Below, one piece after another: positions 53,209-64,000 of a stretch of 64,000 nucleotides of DNA. The DNA is from Amoebidium appalachense (taxonomy: Eukaryota > Ichthyosporea), in the NCBI GenBank assembly GCA_963693365.1, contig CAVNZM010000012.1, positions 558,001-622,000 on the forward strand. The letters run 5' to 3'. The notes below the pieces were generated by a model that did not search any database, was not told the origin of the DNA, and saw only the letters and a list, made by a program, of their open reading frames with translations. The position numbers and the translations under genes were made by a program. Positions within the stretch are counted from its first letter, which is position 1; the number at the start of each line of letters is the position of its first letter.

Positions 53209-53733
53209 ACTACACATATCGACGGTCCACTGGTCTGGCCGCCCCCTAGAAGCCATCACCCCAGACCGCGTCAAGCAGCACCACCAGTTTGTTATCAACC
53301 GGCCGCAAGACATGACGTCATGAACAGCACCGGCCCTCTGACGTCGACGGCGCGCCGCTTGGGCATCCCGACACAACGTTCAAGTGGGAGACCAATCCGA
53401 GTCATCGGCCACGGTTCGGGTCGATCAGCGTCCTGGGCATAGGGTTTTCCCTTTCAAGTCTTTCTGTTTGTGTATGTGTCCCGGGTCGCTCCCGGCTGGT
53501 GTTGTTAAAGTGAGCTGTGCTCACTTCCCGCTAGCGTTGCTGCGGCTAGAACCGTGGGATAAAGGCGTAACTAAAAATAGTGCCAGTTGGGGTCAATTAG
53601 AATCCTGACTTATGAGTGAGCTATACAGTACGATCTGTGTCTAGGCGGAAGACGGTAAGCTCCCTGAGGCAGTGCCTCGCCTGGAGTGAAACGGGATAAA
53701 ATAAAAATTAAAAAAAAATGCACACTACACATA
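53209..53733 (+). mobile_element. A-tailed SINE-like retroposon, 5'-truncated copy, with 10-bp TSD
   Basis: The insert 53219-53723 is flanked by ACTACACATA at 53209-53218 and 53724-53733. It is colinear with the inverted copy at 21263-21807 from GACGGTCCAC onward but lacks that copy's first 40-odd bases with the tRNA-like box. It ends GTGAAACGGGATAAAATAAA and an A-rich tail. 5' truncation plus target duplication indicates LINE-type retroposition. Confidence 0.85.
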
Positions 53734-53869
53734 GATGCCTACATGTGTCACGTCACACACCTACACACACACACGTACACGTACACAGACTGTACGTGAC
53801 ACGTGTGCACACTGGCACACACGCGCGCGCTACGGTACGCACACACACACACATACGCACGCATGCACG

Positions 53870-54003
<134 letters not shown>

Positions 54004-54284
54004 AGCATACTATCATCATATCATACACACTGTGACACGTACAACCAAAGCCCAACCACCTCGACGAAGGCAAACTGACACAAAATCTGCAGTTGTTTAT
54101 CGCAACGTACGTGGACACATTGTGTATGTTGCACGAGACACAGATCAACGCATGGTCATCATGCACGTGTGCACATACACACCCGCCCATGCACAATACA
54201 CACGAAATTCAATGTAACAGTTACCATATTCCTACTTTTTTTGATGTATGCCAATATATCGATCGGAAACACGGGATTGATCTT

Positions 54285-54288
<4 letters not shown>

Positions 54289-54330
<42 letters not shown>
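54289..54330 (+). repeat. Poly-G tract
   Basis: About 42 consecutive G, one of the longest homopolymers in the window. Its exact length is likely to be unreliable in an assembly. Confidence 0.9.
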
Positions 54331-54332
<2 letters not shown>

Positions 54333-55279
54333 TGTACACATGTGTACACTGATAATTCCTGATAGTGACGATAGGCCAGCCTTAGGGTGGATGGAGGGAA
54401 GGGGTACGCTACCGTCTAGTAGATCTAGAGGAACGGAAAGTCCCCGCAAAGGTGGGTGGGTGGGGGGTCTAACTATACCGGACAAAACATTTCTGCAGGT
54501 AGAATCACTTTGAACTCAGTAACTTGAAAAAAAATCTGAATTAATTGAAAAGACATCTGCTCTGTAACAAAAGTTGAGATCATGTTCTGTTGTACACTTC
54601 ACACCAAAAATTGTTGCCAAACTCGATGCCTCCTTTTCAAAATGCTTTCTGTTACCACGGCATACTGAATGCCTTTTTACCACAGTGGGAACTCAAGTTG
54701 CCATTGGTCAGCGATGCGCAGAGAAGGAGCTAGCAATACTTCCCGCTCTGACTGGGATGATGGAGTGCCAGACTGAGTGTCTCAAATTTGAGGAATGCAG
54801 AATGTTTGGTGCGGATAAAAACAAGGCCGGTAACTGCATGCTATATGGGCTGTGTGACAAGGCAAAGATGACGAGGGAGAACGTGCCAGAGCCTGCGCTC
54901 ATTTTCTGGCTGGCCGCAGTGTGGGCACCCAGCCAGACCCCTATTGGTGAGTCACTAAACTTTCGTTTTTTTTTTTTTATGTTTTTTTTTTTACCCTCAG
55001 TCCTATGATAATCCGCATTTCCCTCTCACAAGGACTTCAAAACCCCATCACTAATGAGGCGCGTGCCGTAGACTTCAGTTGTGTTTTATGCCATGCCTTT
55101 GGTGGGAGGAAAGAAGGGGATGAGGTGGGCCCCGGCCGGGGGGGGGGGGGGGGGGGGAGGCGGGGGATGTCTCACTTGCGATAAACAAATTTAAATCGAT
55201 CATGAGGACAACAAACATTATGGTTGCGGTGAAACGGTTAAAAAAAATGAGGGAGCTTTGGGATAGCTTTAGGGGAAGA

Positions 55280-55310
<31 letters not shown>

Positions 55311-55794
55311 TGGGGGGGGGGGGAGGAGGTGAAGGAATAACCAGCTGCCCTCAGGGCCTCCCCGGGGGCCTTCCCTCTCCCCACTAACGGATATCAGTGT
55401 TCTCTGGGGGGAAAAAATGTTCCTTGGCCCCCCCTCACCCCCTCGCCCCTTCCCCCCACCCCTCAAAAAAAAAAAAAAAAAAAGAAACCTTAAAAAAAAA
55501 GATCTGTCACCCGTGCAACCAATCCCCCCCCCCCCCCCCCCCCCCCCCTCCCCCCACACACACACACACACACACACCAGCCCCACCTCTTCCCCAATTC
55601 GAACCGCTGGTCACATGAATACAGTATACCTCCCAACGGCTCTCAGTATGCAGTATACGAATGACTTTTAATTGACATCAAATATCTATATATAAAAAAG
55701 AAAAAGAGCACTGCCAGTGACCTAAAACGACAAACTCCCCCCCCCCCCCAAACCTCCCTTCCCGCCCTACTTTTCCTGTCCGAGGATTTGCTCT

Positions 55795-55912
55795 GTGTAT
55801 GGCACAGGTTCCCTTTTGAGGGCTGTCCAGTTGCTGTTCAGTTCAGTAAACTTCATTCTGTGCTCGTGTGCATTCCAATCTCACCCTCCCCCCCCTCCCC
55901 CCCCCCTGTCAA
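55795..55912 (+). mobile_element. C-tailed dispersed element, diverged fragment
   Basis: TTTTGAGGGCTGTCCAGTTG, TAAACTTCATTCTGTGC and GCATTCCAATCTCACC followed by a C-rich tail resemble the family but are strongly diverged. Confidence 0.35.
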
Positions 55913-55980
55913 CAAGGTGCTTCAGCCGAAAAACATTGGATTTGCCCGTGGGCCCTTTGCATGTGAGTGCACGTGATTTT

Positions 55981-55984
<4 letters not shown>

Positions 55985-56033
<49 letters not shown>

Positions 56034-56036
56034 CAC

Positions 56037-56095
<59 letters not shown>
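55985..56095 (+). repeat. (GT)n microsatellite
   Basis: Two GT blocks separated by GCCACG, about 110 bp in all. Confidence 0.95.
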
Positions 56096-56097
<2 letters not shown>

Positions 56098-58454
56098 GCA
56101 AAGGGGGAGGGAGGGGGGGGGGGGGGGGAGGGATCCCGTGTTAACGTGCGGCGTGTGGGTGCCCGTGGGGTGTGTGTGTGTATGTGTGCGATACAGGTGT
56201 GTGTTTGTAGGTGTGAGCACAGGTGTGTGAGCATGTGTGTGAGCACAGGCCGGTGTGTGCCTGTGTGTGAGCTCAATACAAGGTGAGTCTATGTCTGGGG
56301 TTTGTACACAATGTCATGTAGTATGATTGTCGAGAGAGTGCAAGTTGAGAGGAAAGAGATAGATAGGCTATAACGTGTATGTGCAAACATACGTGTTTGC
56401 AATCAAAGGTTGTGTGTGTGTGTGGGTACGGGTGAGAGTGTTGGTGTGTGTAGGTGTGTGCTTGTGTGTTGGGAAGGAGACGGTGGGCAAGACCCGGGGA
56501 GGGGGGGGGAAGGGGTGGGGGGGGGGGGGGAATAGGGGGAGGTTGGGAGACCGTGGTGGAAGAGGGAGACAGAGGAAGAAGGGCGGAGGGACGGGAGAGG
56601 GAAGGCGTGGCATATGTAAACATTTGTCTACATAACAGCATAAGTTGGAAAGTGTGAACCCTTTCATTTATTCGCCTACATCACCACTTGCTCGCTCTGC
56701 AGTGCTTTATGTTCTTTGTAAGGGATGGCTCCTAGTATGTGACCGTTCCTTTGTGTTCGCTCGGTTCTTGTTATGCACTGGTGTTCAGTTCCTGTTTAGA
56801 AGTGCTTCATTATGTGTACCACATACTAAACACTCCCCCATCCTTCCTCCCCCGTCTGCTCTGCTTTTCCTTCTCCCTCCTTCCCCCCCCCCTCCCCCCC
56901 CCCTTCCCCCCTCCCTCCCCTTCCCCCCACCCCCCTCCCATCCCTCCCCGAACACCCCCCCCCCCCCCCCCCCCACCCCACATGACAACCAACCAATCAC
57001 AGCCACGTTCTCCGTCGTGCCCAGCCCCACACCCATCCAGTGTGTGGGCGCCCCACTCACCCCCAAGGGGGCTTATGCAAACATGCGAAATGTATTCTTC
57101 CAGGCTACTGTGAAGTGCTTGCAAGGCCACACCGGGGTACCAATATTACGTACACGGGGGGCCTCAGAGCGATGGAACGTGGCAGCTCTATTCTACTTGC
57201 ACACCTGTGCGCGCTGGCCCACATCCGCCACTCGCAATCTATATATCCCCCCAAGCACCCGCCGTTTCTCTGACTCTTGCAAATGAAAGAGTGGAGGGGG
57301 TGGCGGGGGCTCTATCTTGTTCTTTGAAATTGCAGCCCTCATCGAGTGTTACAGATCTGAATGGCTGTCAGATTGCTTGTGCTGCAAAATTCACCCTGGG
57401 GTGCAGATATATTGTGTATAGCGCAGAGACGAGGTGGTGCGCGTTGTTCCAGCAATGCGCCGCCCTGATTGGCTCAGAGGGGTCTGTGATCTACAAGCTG
57501 AAGAATGCTCCAATGCCACGTAAGTTGTGGTTGTGTGGGGGGATGATTTTTAAATTTAATCGGTTTTATTGGTTGGCTGTTGACGTAGTGCTCATACACT
57601 GTGCTGGCCTCTTGTTGCGTGTTGCAATGAACTTCTTATCATAAAGTTTTAAGATTTACGGTTTTTCATGAAGAAAAGACCTACCTTACCTGATAAGACT
57701 CCCACTCCCTTAGACCCGCTGAAATGAACTTCAATAGTAAAATATCCTCCCCCTCCCCCCCCCCCCCCCCTTGCCCCCTTCCAAAAAAAGCACACAAACA
57801 CGTGCGCACGCACACACACACACAGCGCGTGCGCACACATGCACACACACACACACCACACACACCACACACACGTTAACCATCTTTTCCTGCATTACCC
57901 CCAACAGAAATACAACCCTAACATCCCCCCTTCGCTCCCCCCCCTCCCCCCCCCCCCCTCCCCCCCTCCCCCCCCCCCCCCCCCCCTCCCCCCCTTGCAC
58001 AGCCCCAGCCTCGGTTCGTGTGCGTGTGACGCTTATCAGCAGCATCACCAAGAAACCCCTTTCTAATGTGGCAGTTACCATATCGGGTAACATCAACACC
58101 CCCACCACCTCCACATCCAATGCACAGGGTGTGCTCACCCCTGCCCAGCTCTCCCCCGGCACCTACCGTCTCTCCCTTGGGCCTTACCCTAAGGAGTGGC
58201 TTCGGAGACCAACGGGCCCTGTCGGATTGAACGTTAAATCTGGCATCAATGATGACGTCTCCCTCACCGTCCCGGAGGAATTGAGTAAGCAACCCCCCTC
58301 CCCCCCCCCCCCCCCCCCCCCCCCCCCTACCCTTCTCAAAAAAAAAAAAAAAAAAACTTCTTCTGCATCCCCCCCCTCCCCCCCCCCCCATCCCCCCCAC
58401 ATACACACACACCTCTCATTTTCATACACGAAAGGAAGCACGTACGCACGCGCG

Positions 58455-58496
<42 letters not shown>

Positions 58497-59964
58497 CACG
58501 CATGTTACTTACGAACCGTGGCACACGCGCACAATCACGAGCTCCGTCGTGTCGTCTTCTGGCATCCACCCACCATGCACACAGTTCATTTCTTACCCCA
58601 ACTCCCTAAACCGGACCGAAACACCTAACACTGCCAGCATTAAACTACTAATATTACTCCCATTGCGATTTCATTGCTTTCAGCTGTGGTCTCTACACAA
58701 GCCCACCCTAGCCGACTGAGGTGAAAACCAGGTGCGCCCATTAAGGGAGAAGGGATGGTGGTGGTGGTGGTGAGGGGAGAGGTGTGTGTGTGTTTGGAGG
58801 GGGAGGGGGGCGGGGAGGGGGGAGGGGGGAGGGGGGCCGGGGATATGTTTGATGTCGGTGTTATCGTGTGTTGTTGGTGGAAAAGGAGGGAAGGGGTGTA
58901 TGTGCTGGGGGGGGGGGGGGGGTATGGGATATCGCATGGTGTCTAAGATTATATATATGTATACTATGGTGTGTGGGGTGGGCGAGGAATGGGAGGGAGT
59001 GATTGGCCATTCACATGCTAATTGCACATTCCTGCAGTCGAAACACCAATCAAAATCTAGCTGGTCGAAGATGGCCGTGGGCCCGAGCCCAATGCAAAAG
59101 TCTGTGTGCAAGGGGTGGGGGCTGAAACCCCAGCGGTCGAAATTACGACAAATGCCCAGGGTATCGCAGTGGCCACACTTACTGCCAGCACATATGAAAT
59201 GCAAATTAAAGACAGCCAATTGAGCCCCCCTCAACGACCCCTAATTTTCCAGGTGGACCCCGCGAATCAGACACCGTCACCGTGAAGTATATTCCCACGA
59301 GGGTTAATGCGGGCACTGTGATTGTTAGTGTTCTGGATGGGACGGTGGGGATTTCTGACGTGTCTATTGATGTGGTCGACATTGGGGTGGTGATAGGTTT
59401 TGGTTCAACGGACGAAAACGGCGAGGTGAAAAATGAAAAAATCCCCCCCAGAACTTATTAGGTGGAGCTTGGATTCGGTGCCCCAGAGAGACCCCCCGTT
59501 ATTGGCCCATAAATTGGGGTGTTTGGAAATGTAAAAGTTACACCAGGGGGGGTCGTCAGGCTTGCTGTGAACTATGGGAGGGAGGCGGTTGCACCCACTC
59601 CCCCTGGGCCTACACCTCAGCCTATCCCGGGTAAGTGCTATCCCATGTGTTGTTGTGCATGCACGTGGTCAAACAATGCCATCATTGTGTGACAGCAGCA
59701 AGTGGAATACCACCTTCGAATACCACCATGTAATAACCCTTACTATCGCCTTTTCCGTTTTCTATTGTAAGTTTGTGCTGTAAGCGGGTGGGTAAAAGCC
59801 AGCGATATGTTACACACTGAGACGATATGGCAATCACATAACCTCTTTGTATGGAGCTGTCCATTTGCGTTACACACATGCATGAGCCAATACCTTATCA
59901 GTGAACGGGTTTATAGATAACCAACCACTTATTCCCGCTATACCGCTAATATTCCCCCCTCTCC

Positions 59965-59999
<35 letters not shown>

Positions 60000-60469
60000 C
60001 CTCCTTCCCCCCCCTCCCCAGTTGGCAGTGTGCAGGGGCAAATTTTCATCGACCGGAACCGCAACAGCATTTATGACGCTGGTGGAGGGAAACCAAGTTT
60101 GGCAATAAATATCAAGACGGACAAGGGTGCCATTATCAAGGCCACCACGGACATAAATGGAAGATATACGGTGGATAGTGTGCCCGTGGGGGACCATACA
60201 TTGAATATTGGGGATATCCCGTCCAGTTTCGGCGTAAATGTGCCGGCCACTGTGCGCATACGCCCTATCACGGTGCAGGCCAACAGACCCACCCAGGGTG
60301 ACCTCAAGATCAACCCTGCAACACCTGCCCCCCCTGTGGTTACTACCGGTACAGGCCCCCCCCCTCCCCCCCCCCCCCCCTCCTTCCTCCCCCTTCCTCC
60401 CCCTCATCCTCTATCGTCCCCTCCCCTCCCCCCCCCTCCCTCCCCCCCCCCCCCCCCCCCTCCCCTGCA

Positions 60470-60560
60470 CCTTTTGTATTGTGTTGTCAGTCGTATAAGT
60501 GTGCTTCTGGCACTGTGTGGCAATTACAAACCCCCCTCCCCCCCCCTCCCCACACACACA
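60470..60560 (+). mobile_element. C-tailed dispersed element fragment
   Basis: TATTGTGTTGTCAGTCG, AAGTGTGCTTCTGGCACTG and CAATTACAAACC, then a C tract. It lies in the intron after the exon ending at 60348. Confidence 0.5.
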
Positions 60561-60734
60561 CACACCCCAAACCCCTACCTCACCCCAACCCCTCACACGC
60601 TCGGCCCCCTCCCCCCCGTCCCAAAACACACACACACACACCGCAACACCGCCACCATTGTACACCACCACCCACCGGGGTCCCATCCACCCGTTGAAAG
60701 ATGGCTCTAAGCATGTTGCAATGTTTCATACCTG

Positions 60735-60838
60735 TGTTCACTAATGATCCGCATTAGGTTATCCATTGTGAATATGTACTTCATGCCATGTATCCTATTC
60801 TAACACATCGCCCCCCCCCTCCCCCCCCCCCCCCCCCT
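60735..60838 (+). mobile_element. C-tailed dispersed element fragment
   Basis: GGTTATCCATTGTGAATATG, TACTTCATGCCATG and CTATTCTAACACATCGCC, then C-rich sequence, in the same intron. Confidence 0.5.
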
Positions 60839-60942
60839 CCCCACACACCCACCACCTCCACCACCTCCACCACCACACACTCCGCCCCCACTCCGTACCC
60901 TCACCCCTCCTACTCCCCCTCTCCCCTTCTCCCCTCCCCAGC

Positions 60943-60974
<32 letters not shown>

Positions 60975-61002
60975 CACCCCCGCCCCCACCCGCCGCCCCC
61001 TC

Positions 61003-61043
<41 letters not shown>

Positions 61044-61586
61044 AAAAAAAAAAAAAAAACAATTAAAAAAAAGGCACGGTCGATGTGACGGTAGCCATCG
61101 ACACCAACAGCAACAACAAGGCCGACAGCTCAGACACCCCCCTGGGCCTAGTGCTGGTCACGGTGCAGTCACGGTGCAGGGGGGAGGCAAGACTTTAAGC
61201 AAACAACGGGGGCCAATGGAAAGACGCGGTTCCAAAGTGTGCCTGCAGGCAGGTACAGTGTGACTGCAAACGTGCAGGGACAGGCGGGGGTGAGGGAGGG
61301 CAGTGCGCCCACTGCGATTGTGACTGTCAGGGGAGGGGCAGGCGTGGAGGTAGAGCTACTTGCTGAAGGTGGGTGCATGTATACGTGTGCAAGGGGGGGA
61401 GGGGGGGGGCGGGGAGGGGGGGGGGGGGGGGGGTGGGGAGGGGGAGGGAGGGGGGCACATGTAGGGGCCCCTGGGTTGCATGTGTTGAGTACGGGCTGCA
61501 GTGAGTGTGCAGGTGTGGTTGGGTTTTGTGCATGCATTTGTGAAGTCTGGGTGGGTAGTACAAGCACAACACCATCCACATGCATT

Positions 61587-61588
<2 letters not shown>

Positions 61589-61685
<97 letters not shown>

Positions 61686-61692
61686 TGCACGT

Positions 61693-61741
<49 letters not shown>

Positions 61742-61751
61742 CACGTGCACA

Positions 61752-61808
<57 letters not shown>

Positions 61809-61815
61809 ACACGCA
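61589..61815 (+). repeat. (CA)n array
   Basis: CA repeat of about 225 bp with two ATGCACGTGCAC interruptions (61685 and 61739 regions), in the last intron of the modular gene. Confidence 0.95.
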
Positions 61816-62027
61816 CATACACACATGCACAGCGTGCGCCGCACACACGCACACACGGGCCACACATCAACACACACACATGCACCCGTAGCACAATGGC
61901 ACGACACACGTGCACCTCGACACTTGCTAACACATGTATGTGCATCTGGCAGGCGATCAGGCTGGGTTTGATGGCTTCGAAGACTTTGGGGAAGCAGCGG
62001 GACATGACTTTAGTGCCGGTGACTTTC

Positions 62028-62033
62028 AATAAA
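62028..62033 (+). promoter_or_regulatory. Polyadenylation signal overlapping the stop codon
   Basis: AATAAA overlaps the TAA at 62030-62032 of the modular gene. Confidence 0.4.
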
Positions 62034-62058
62034 GGGTATGGTGTGTAAGGTGTCCACC

Positions 62059-62100
62059 TTATGGGAGGTATGCAGTAGATCTACTGCATATCTCCCATAA
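62059..62100 (+). other. 42-bp near-perfect palindrome 27 bp after the stop codon
   Basis: Left arm TTATGGGAGGTATGCAGTA and right arm TACTGCATATCTCCCATAA meet at GATC; only one pair is imperfect, and it can form G-U in RNA. It could fold into a stem of about 20 bp in the 3' region of the modular gene, or be a remnant of a palindromic element. Confidence 0.85.
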
Positions 62101-62600
62101 TGTTCGTTGTGGTGTGAAAGGGCACGAAATGGCCCAGAAATTGGTCGCTATTTCTTGCAGCAGTAATAGAGCCAGCCTGGCTGAATAGCTCATGTCTTAA
62201 CAATGACAACTCAAAAATTGATATTTGCCTGTACTTATAGTTATTGGGTTATAGTAGACCCATCCTGTCCTCTTACTATGTAATAGATATATGCATCTCA
62301 TCTCTGCCGTTTTCATTATTGCTTTATGAGTATTTACACATAGACCTACTTTTGCCTTTCGTCATGCAGGCAAGATGGCCCGATAATCCTTCTCGAATAA
62401 TAAATTGCAAAACTGGTTCCTTTTTGTCCGAATTCATCATAGTGTTGGCCCACCGACTGGTGAGACCTCTTGGGCCAGCAAAAAAGACAAATTCACTGAA
62501 AGGAAGCTTGGGATAGATGGGGGGGGGGGGGGAAAGAAGGGAAGGGGGGAGAGGGGGTGGTTAGGGGGGAAGGCTGAGTAGGGGTTTTTTTTTTTTTTTT

Positions 62601-62644
<44 letters not shown>

Positions 62645-63404
62645 GGAACCCACCCGTCTAAAAAAAAAGAAGTGGTGGGTCCCCCCCTCTCCCCCCCCCC
62701 CCCCGCTCCCCCCCGTCCCCCCCTCTCATCACCTTCGGGACGTCCCCCCCCCACACCTTCGGCTAGCAGGGAGGAAGGAGGAGAAGGAGGAAGGGGGGGG
62801 GGGGGGGGGGGGGGGAGGGGAAGGAACCCACCCACCCCACAATGTTTCAGATATCATCATGATCCGGTACATACAATACTACACTACTATGATAAAATAT
62901 GTATGTACATTCTCAAAACGTATTCATTGAAGATTAGTAGTCTTCGAAGTTCACCTGAAAGTCAGGCTACACACTACGGGAATTTTCTCCCTCCTCCCTC
63001 CACCTGGGCGCCGTTCAGTAACTTCCCCCCCCAGCGCGCTCGTGCACACATGCACACACCTTCACACCTATCCACACACATACGTACACACATACATACC
63101 ACACACGCACACGTATGATGTATACAAACCTATGATGTGCACGTGTACGGTATGCCTTGCTATACACTCACACTAATCATTTAGTATATCTACTGAGCAT
63201 GTGTACACGGGGGTTTACGCTGTTTACTCGAGGCAAAGAGAAACCAGTCTCAGGTATGGGGGGGGGGTTTTGCTCGGAATATCCCCTCAGCGGTATATCA
63301 TGAACACGTACATAGATGTCGGGTGATGACTATATATCAGGGTTTACTTTCTCTACGAGACACCATAAAGACTACAAGGAGAAATCAATTAGTTGGGGTT
63401 CCCC

Positions 63405-63446
<42 letters not shown>

Positions 63447-63479
63447 AGGGGCTCACCTGGGACACTCGGTATCAGCTGG

Positions 63480-63559
<80 letters not shown>

Positions 63560-63570
63560 GTGCGCGTGCG
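62101..63570. other. Region without supported genes
   Basis: 62101-62500 is unique, AT-rich sequence without convincing coding. Then come G tract (62519-62532), T then G tract (62585-62643), C- and G-rich sequence to 62820, unique sequence 62840-63400, T tract 63406-63442 and (GT)n 63481-63556. Confidence 0.5.
63481..63556 (+). repeat. (GT)n microsatellite
   Basis: About 37 GT units, adjacent to the 3' end of the terminal minus-strand open frame. Confidence 0.95.
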
Positions 63571-64000
63571 CTATAATTTTGTAGTGATGTGTTTCTCAAG
63601 CCAATCAATACATCTAATGAACAGGTCGTAGTTACGCGTGTTTAGTATAAAATCAAGGATGTTGTAATTTACAGATAGGCTATCTTTCTGGGTGTCTGTT
63701 GTGAATGTGACGTGTGTGTGTTGCGGTATTATGTGGTCTATCAAACTACATTTGGCGATACATGACCGGTTGAACTGGTGTGTGTGTGTGTTGTTTGGGC
63801 ATGCAAATGATGCCACCTTATACTTATTAGATCTCCACTGTATAGCACGTGTACAGTAAAAGCGTGGTAATTGATCAATAATACCATCAGCTAGAGAAAG
63901 ACCAGTTCTACAGGAAGGCAATATGTATTTAGGTGTTATACATTTGCGAGTGCCATATTTGGCAATATGGTTGAGGCGGTCAGTATATATAAAACGAGAC
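63571..64000 (-). CDS. AT-rich open frame running off the window, unknown protein
   Basis: An uninterrupted minus-strand frame enters at 64000 and stops at 63571 (about 142 codons, partial at its N-terminus). It is free of repeats and rich in Ile, Asn, Thr and Lys, with A/T-ending codons, unlike the GC-rich genes to the left. Segments such as RTGLSLADGIIDQLPRFYC and YDLFIRCIDWLEKHI look like ordinary folded protein, with no signal peptide or membrane span in view. I do not recognise a family. The composition could mean a mobile-element or virus-derived gene, or simply a different isochore; the window does not show enough to decide. Confidence 0.5.
   Translation of the reverse strand, partial: SRFIYTDRLNHIAKYGTRKCITPKYILPSCRTGLSLADGIIDQLPRFYCTRAIQWRSNKYKVASFACPNNTHTHQFNRSCIAKCSLIDHIIPQHTHVTFTTDTQKDSLSVNYNILDFILNTRNYDLFIRCIDWLEKHITTKL

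Larger units (their letters stand above)
54686..62032 (+). pseudogene. Modular PAN / SdrD-B-like extracellular protein, probably decaying
   Basis: Colinear exons, nearly all phase 1-1: 54686-54946 and 57256-57519 (PAN/Apple-like, CQTECLKFEECRMFG and CQIACAAKFTLGCRYIVYS), 57003-57149 (unassigned), 58003-58284, 59038-59630, 60022-60348 and 61074-61368 (SdrD-B/transthyretin-like beta modules: FIDRNRNSIYD, DTNSNNKADSSDTPLG, repeated NAQG/DINGRY...PAGRYSV), and 61953-62032 (acidic end GFEDFGEA, TAA). Intact exons have lengths divisible by 3. Exon 59038-59630 has in-frame TAG at 59058, TAG at 59459 and TAA at 59510 plus a frameshift near 59265. Exon 61074-61368 has an 11-bp duplication (61158-61179) and is out of frame. 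Other genes here are clean, so pseudogenisation is more likely than base-calling error. The 5' end is not located. It would be a secreted or surface adhesin-like protein. Confidence 0.7.

Noticed and set aside
55925-55970. Possible small exon ending at GTGAGT
   Set aside because: It breaks the phase-1 pattern, and its upstream sequence looks like a C-tailed element fragment.
58682-58720. Possible exon after a good TTTCAG between two SdrD-like exons
   Set aside because: It would end in the wrong phase for the next exon and soon meets a stop.
59038-59630. Reassigned stop codons (TAG/TAA read as Gln)
   Set aside because: PTAR1 ends at TAA and the phosphodiesterase at TAG exactly where their families end, and the modular gene also has frameshifts, so decay explains the stops better.

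Overview
The window is intron-rich nuclear DNA of a eukaryote. It is dominated by simple-sequence tracts: (GT)n/(CA)n, poly-G/poly-C, (CT)n, (TTTA)n and (AT)n. Spliceosomal introns, Pol II and tubulin-folding genes, a Rap GTPase-activating protein and an extracellular protease with thrombospondin, PAN-like and hevein-like modules fit a unicellular relative of animals/fungi or another protist. This is inference; no rRNA or other phylogenetic marker is present. Most long open frames in the window are translations of repeats and were discarded.

Layout. 1.3-2.5 kb (-): RPB10, the shared Zn subunit of RNA polymerases, head-to-head with 3.0-8.6 kb (+): TBCB, tubulin-folding cofactor B (5 exons, complete). 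11.6-20.7 kb (-): an 11-exon type I membrane glycoprotein whose short tail ends in a GYxx-hydrophobic lysosomal sorting signal; family not recognised. 21.3-21.8 kb: a SINE-like retroposon with target-site duplication. 23.5-24.8 kb (-): an intronless secreted acid-sphingomyelinase-like phosphodiesterase. 24.8-29.4 kb: no supported gene. 29.4-32.2 kb (-): a secreted trypsin-like modular protease. 33.6-36.7 kb (-): PTAR1 (prenyltransferase alpha-subunit repeats), head-to-head with 37.5-45.5 kb (+): a RapGAP with an N-terminal membrane segment (10 exons). 48.1-51.9 kb (-): a Yar1-like ankyrin-repeat protein. 53.2-53.7 kb: a second, 5'-truncated SINE. 54.7-62.0 kb (+): a gene built from symmetric phase-1 exons encoding PAN-like and SdrD-B/transthyretin-like modules, two of which carry stops or frameshifts (probable decaying gene). 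63.6-64.0 kb (-): an AT-rich open frame running off the window.

Genes were recognised by joining exons across repeat-filled introns, with phase continuity checked at each junction. The genes do not form one pathway. PTAR1 and RapGAP both concern small GTPases and share an upstream region, which may be coincidence.

The most unusual signal is a family of short dispersed elements, mostly intronic, that end in a poly-C tail (seen as poly-G when inverted). It may account for many of the homopolymer tracts. Introns also tend to be either C/CA-type or G/GT-type on the transcribed strand, and several 3' splice sites are formed directly by CA repeats or C tracts.
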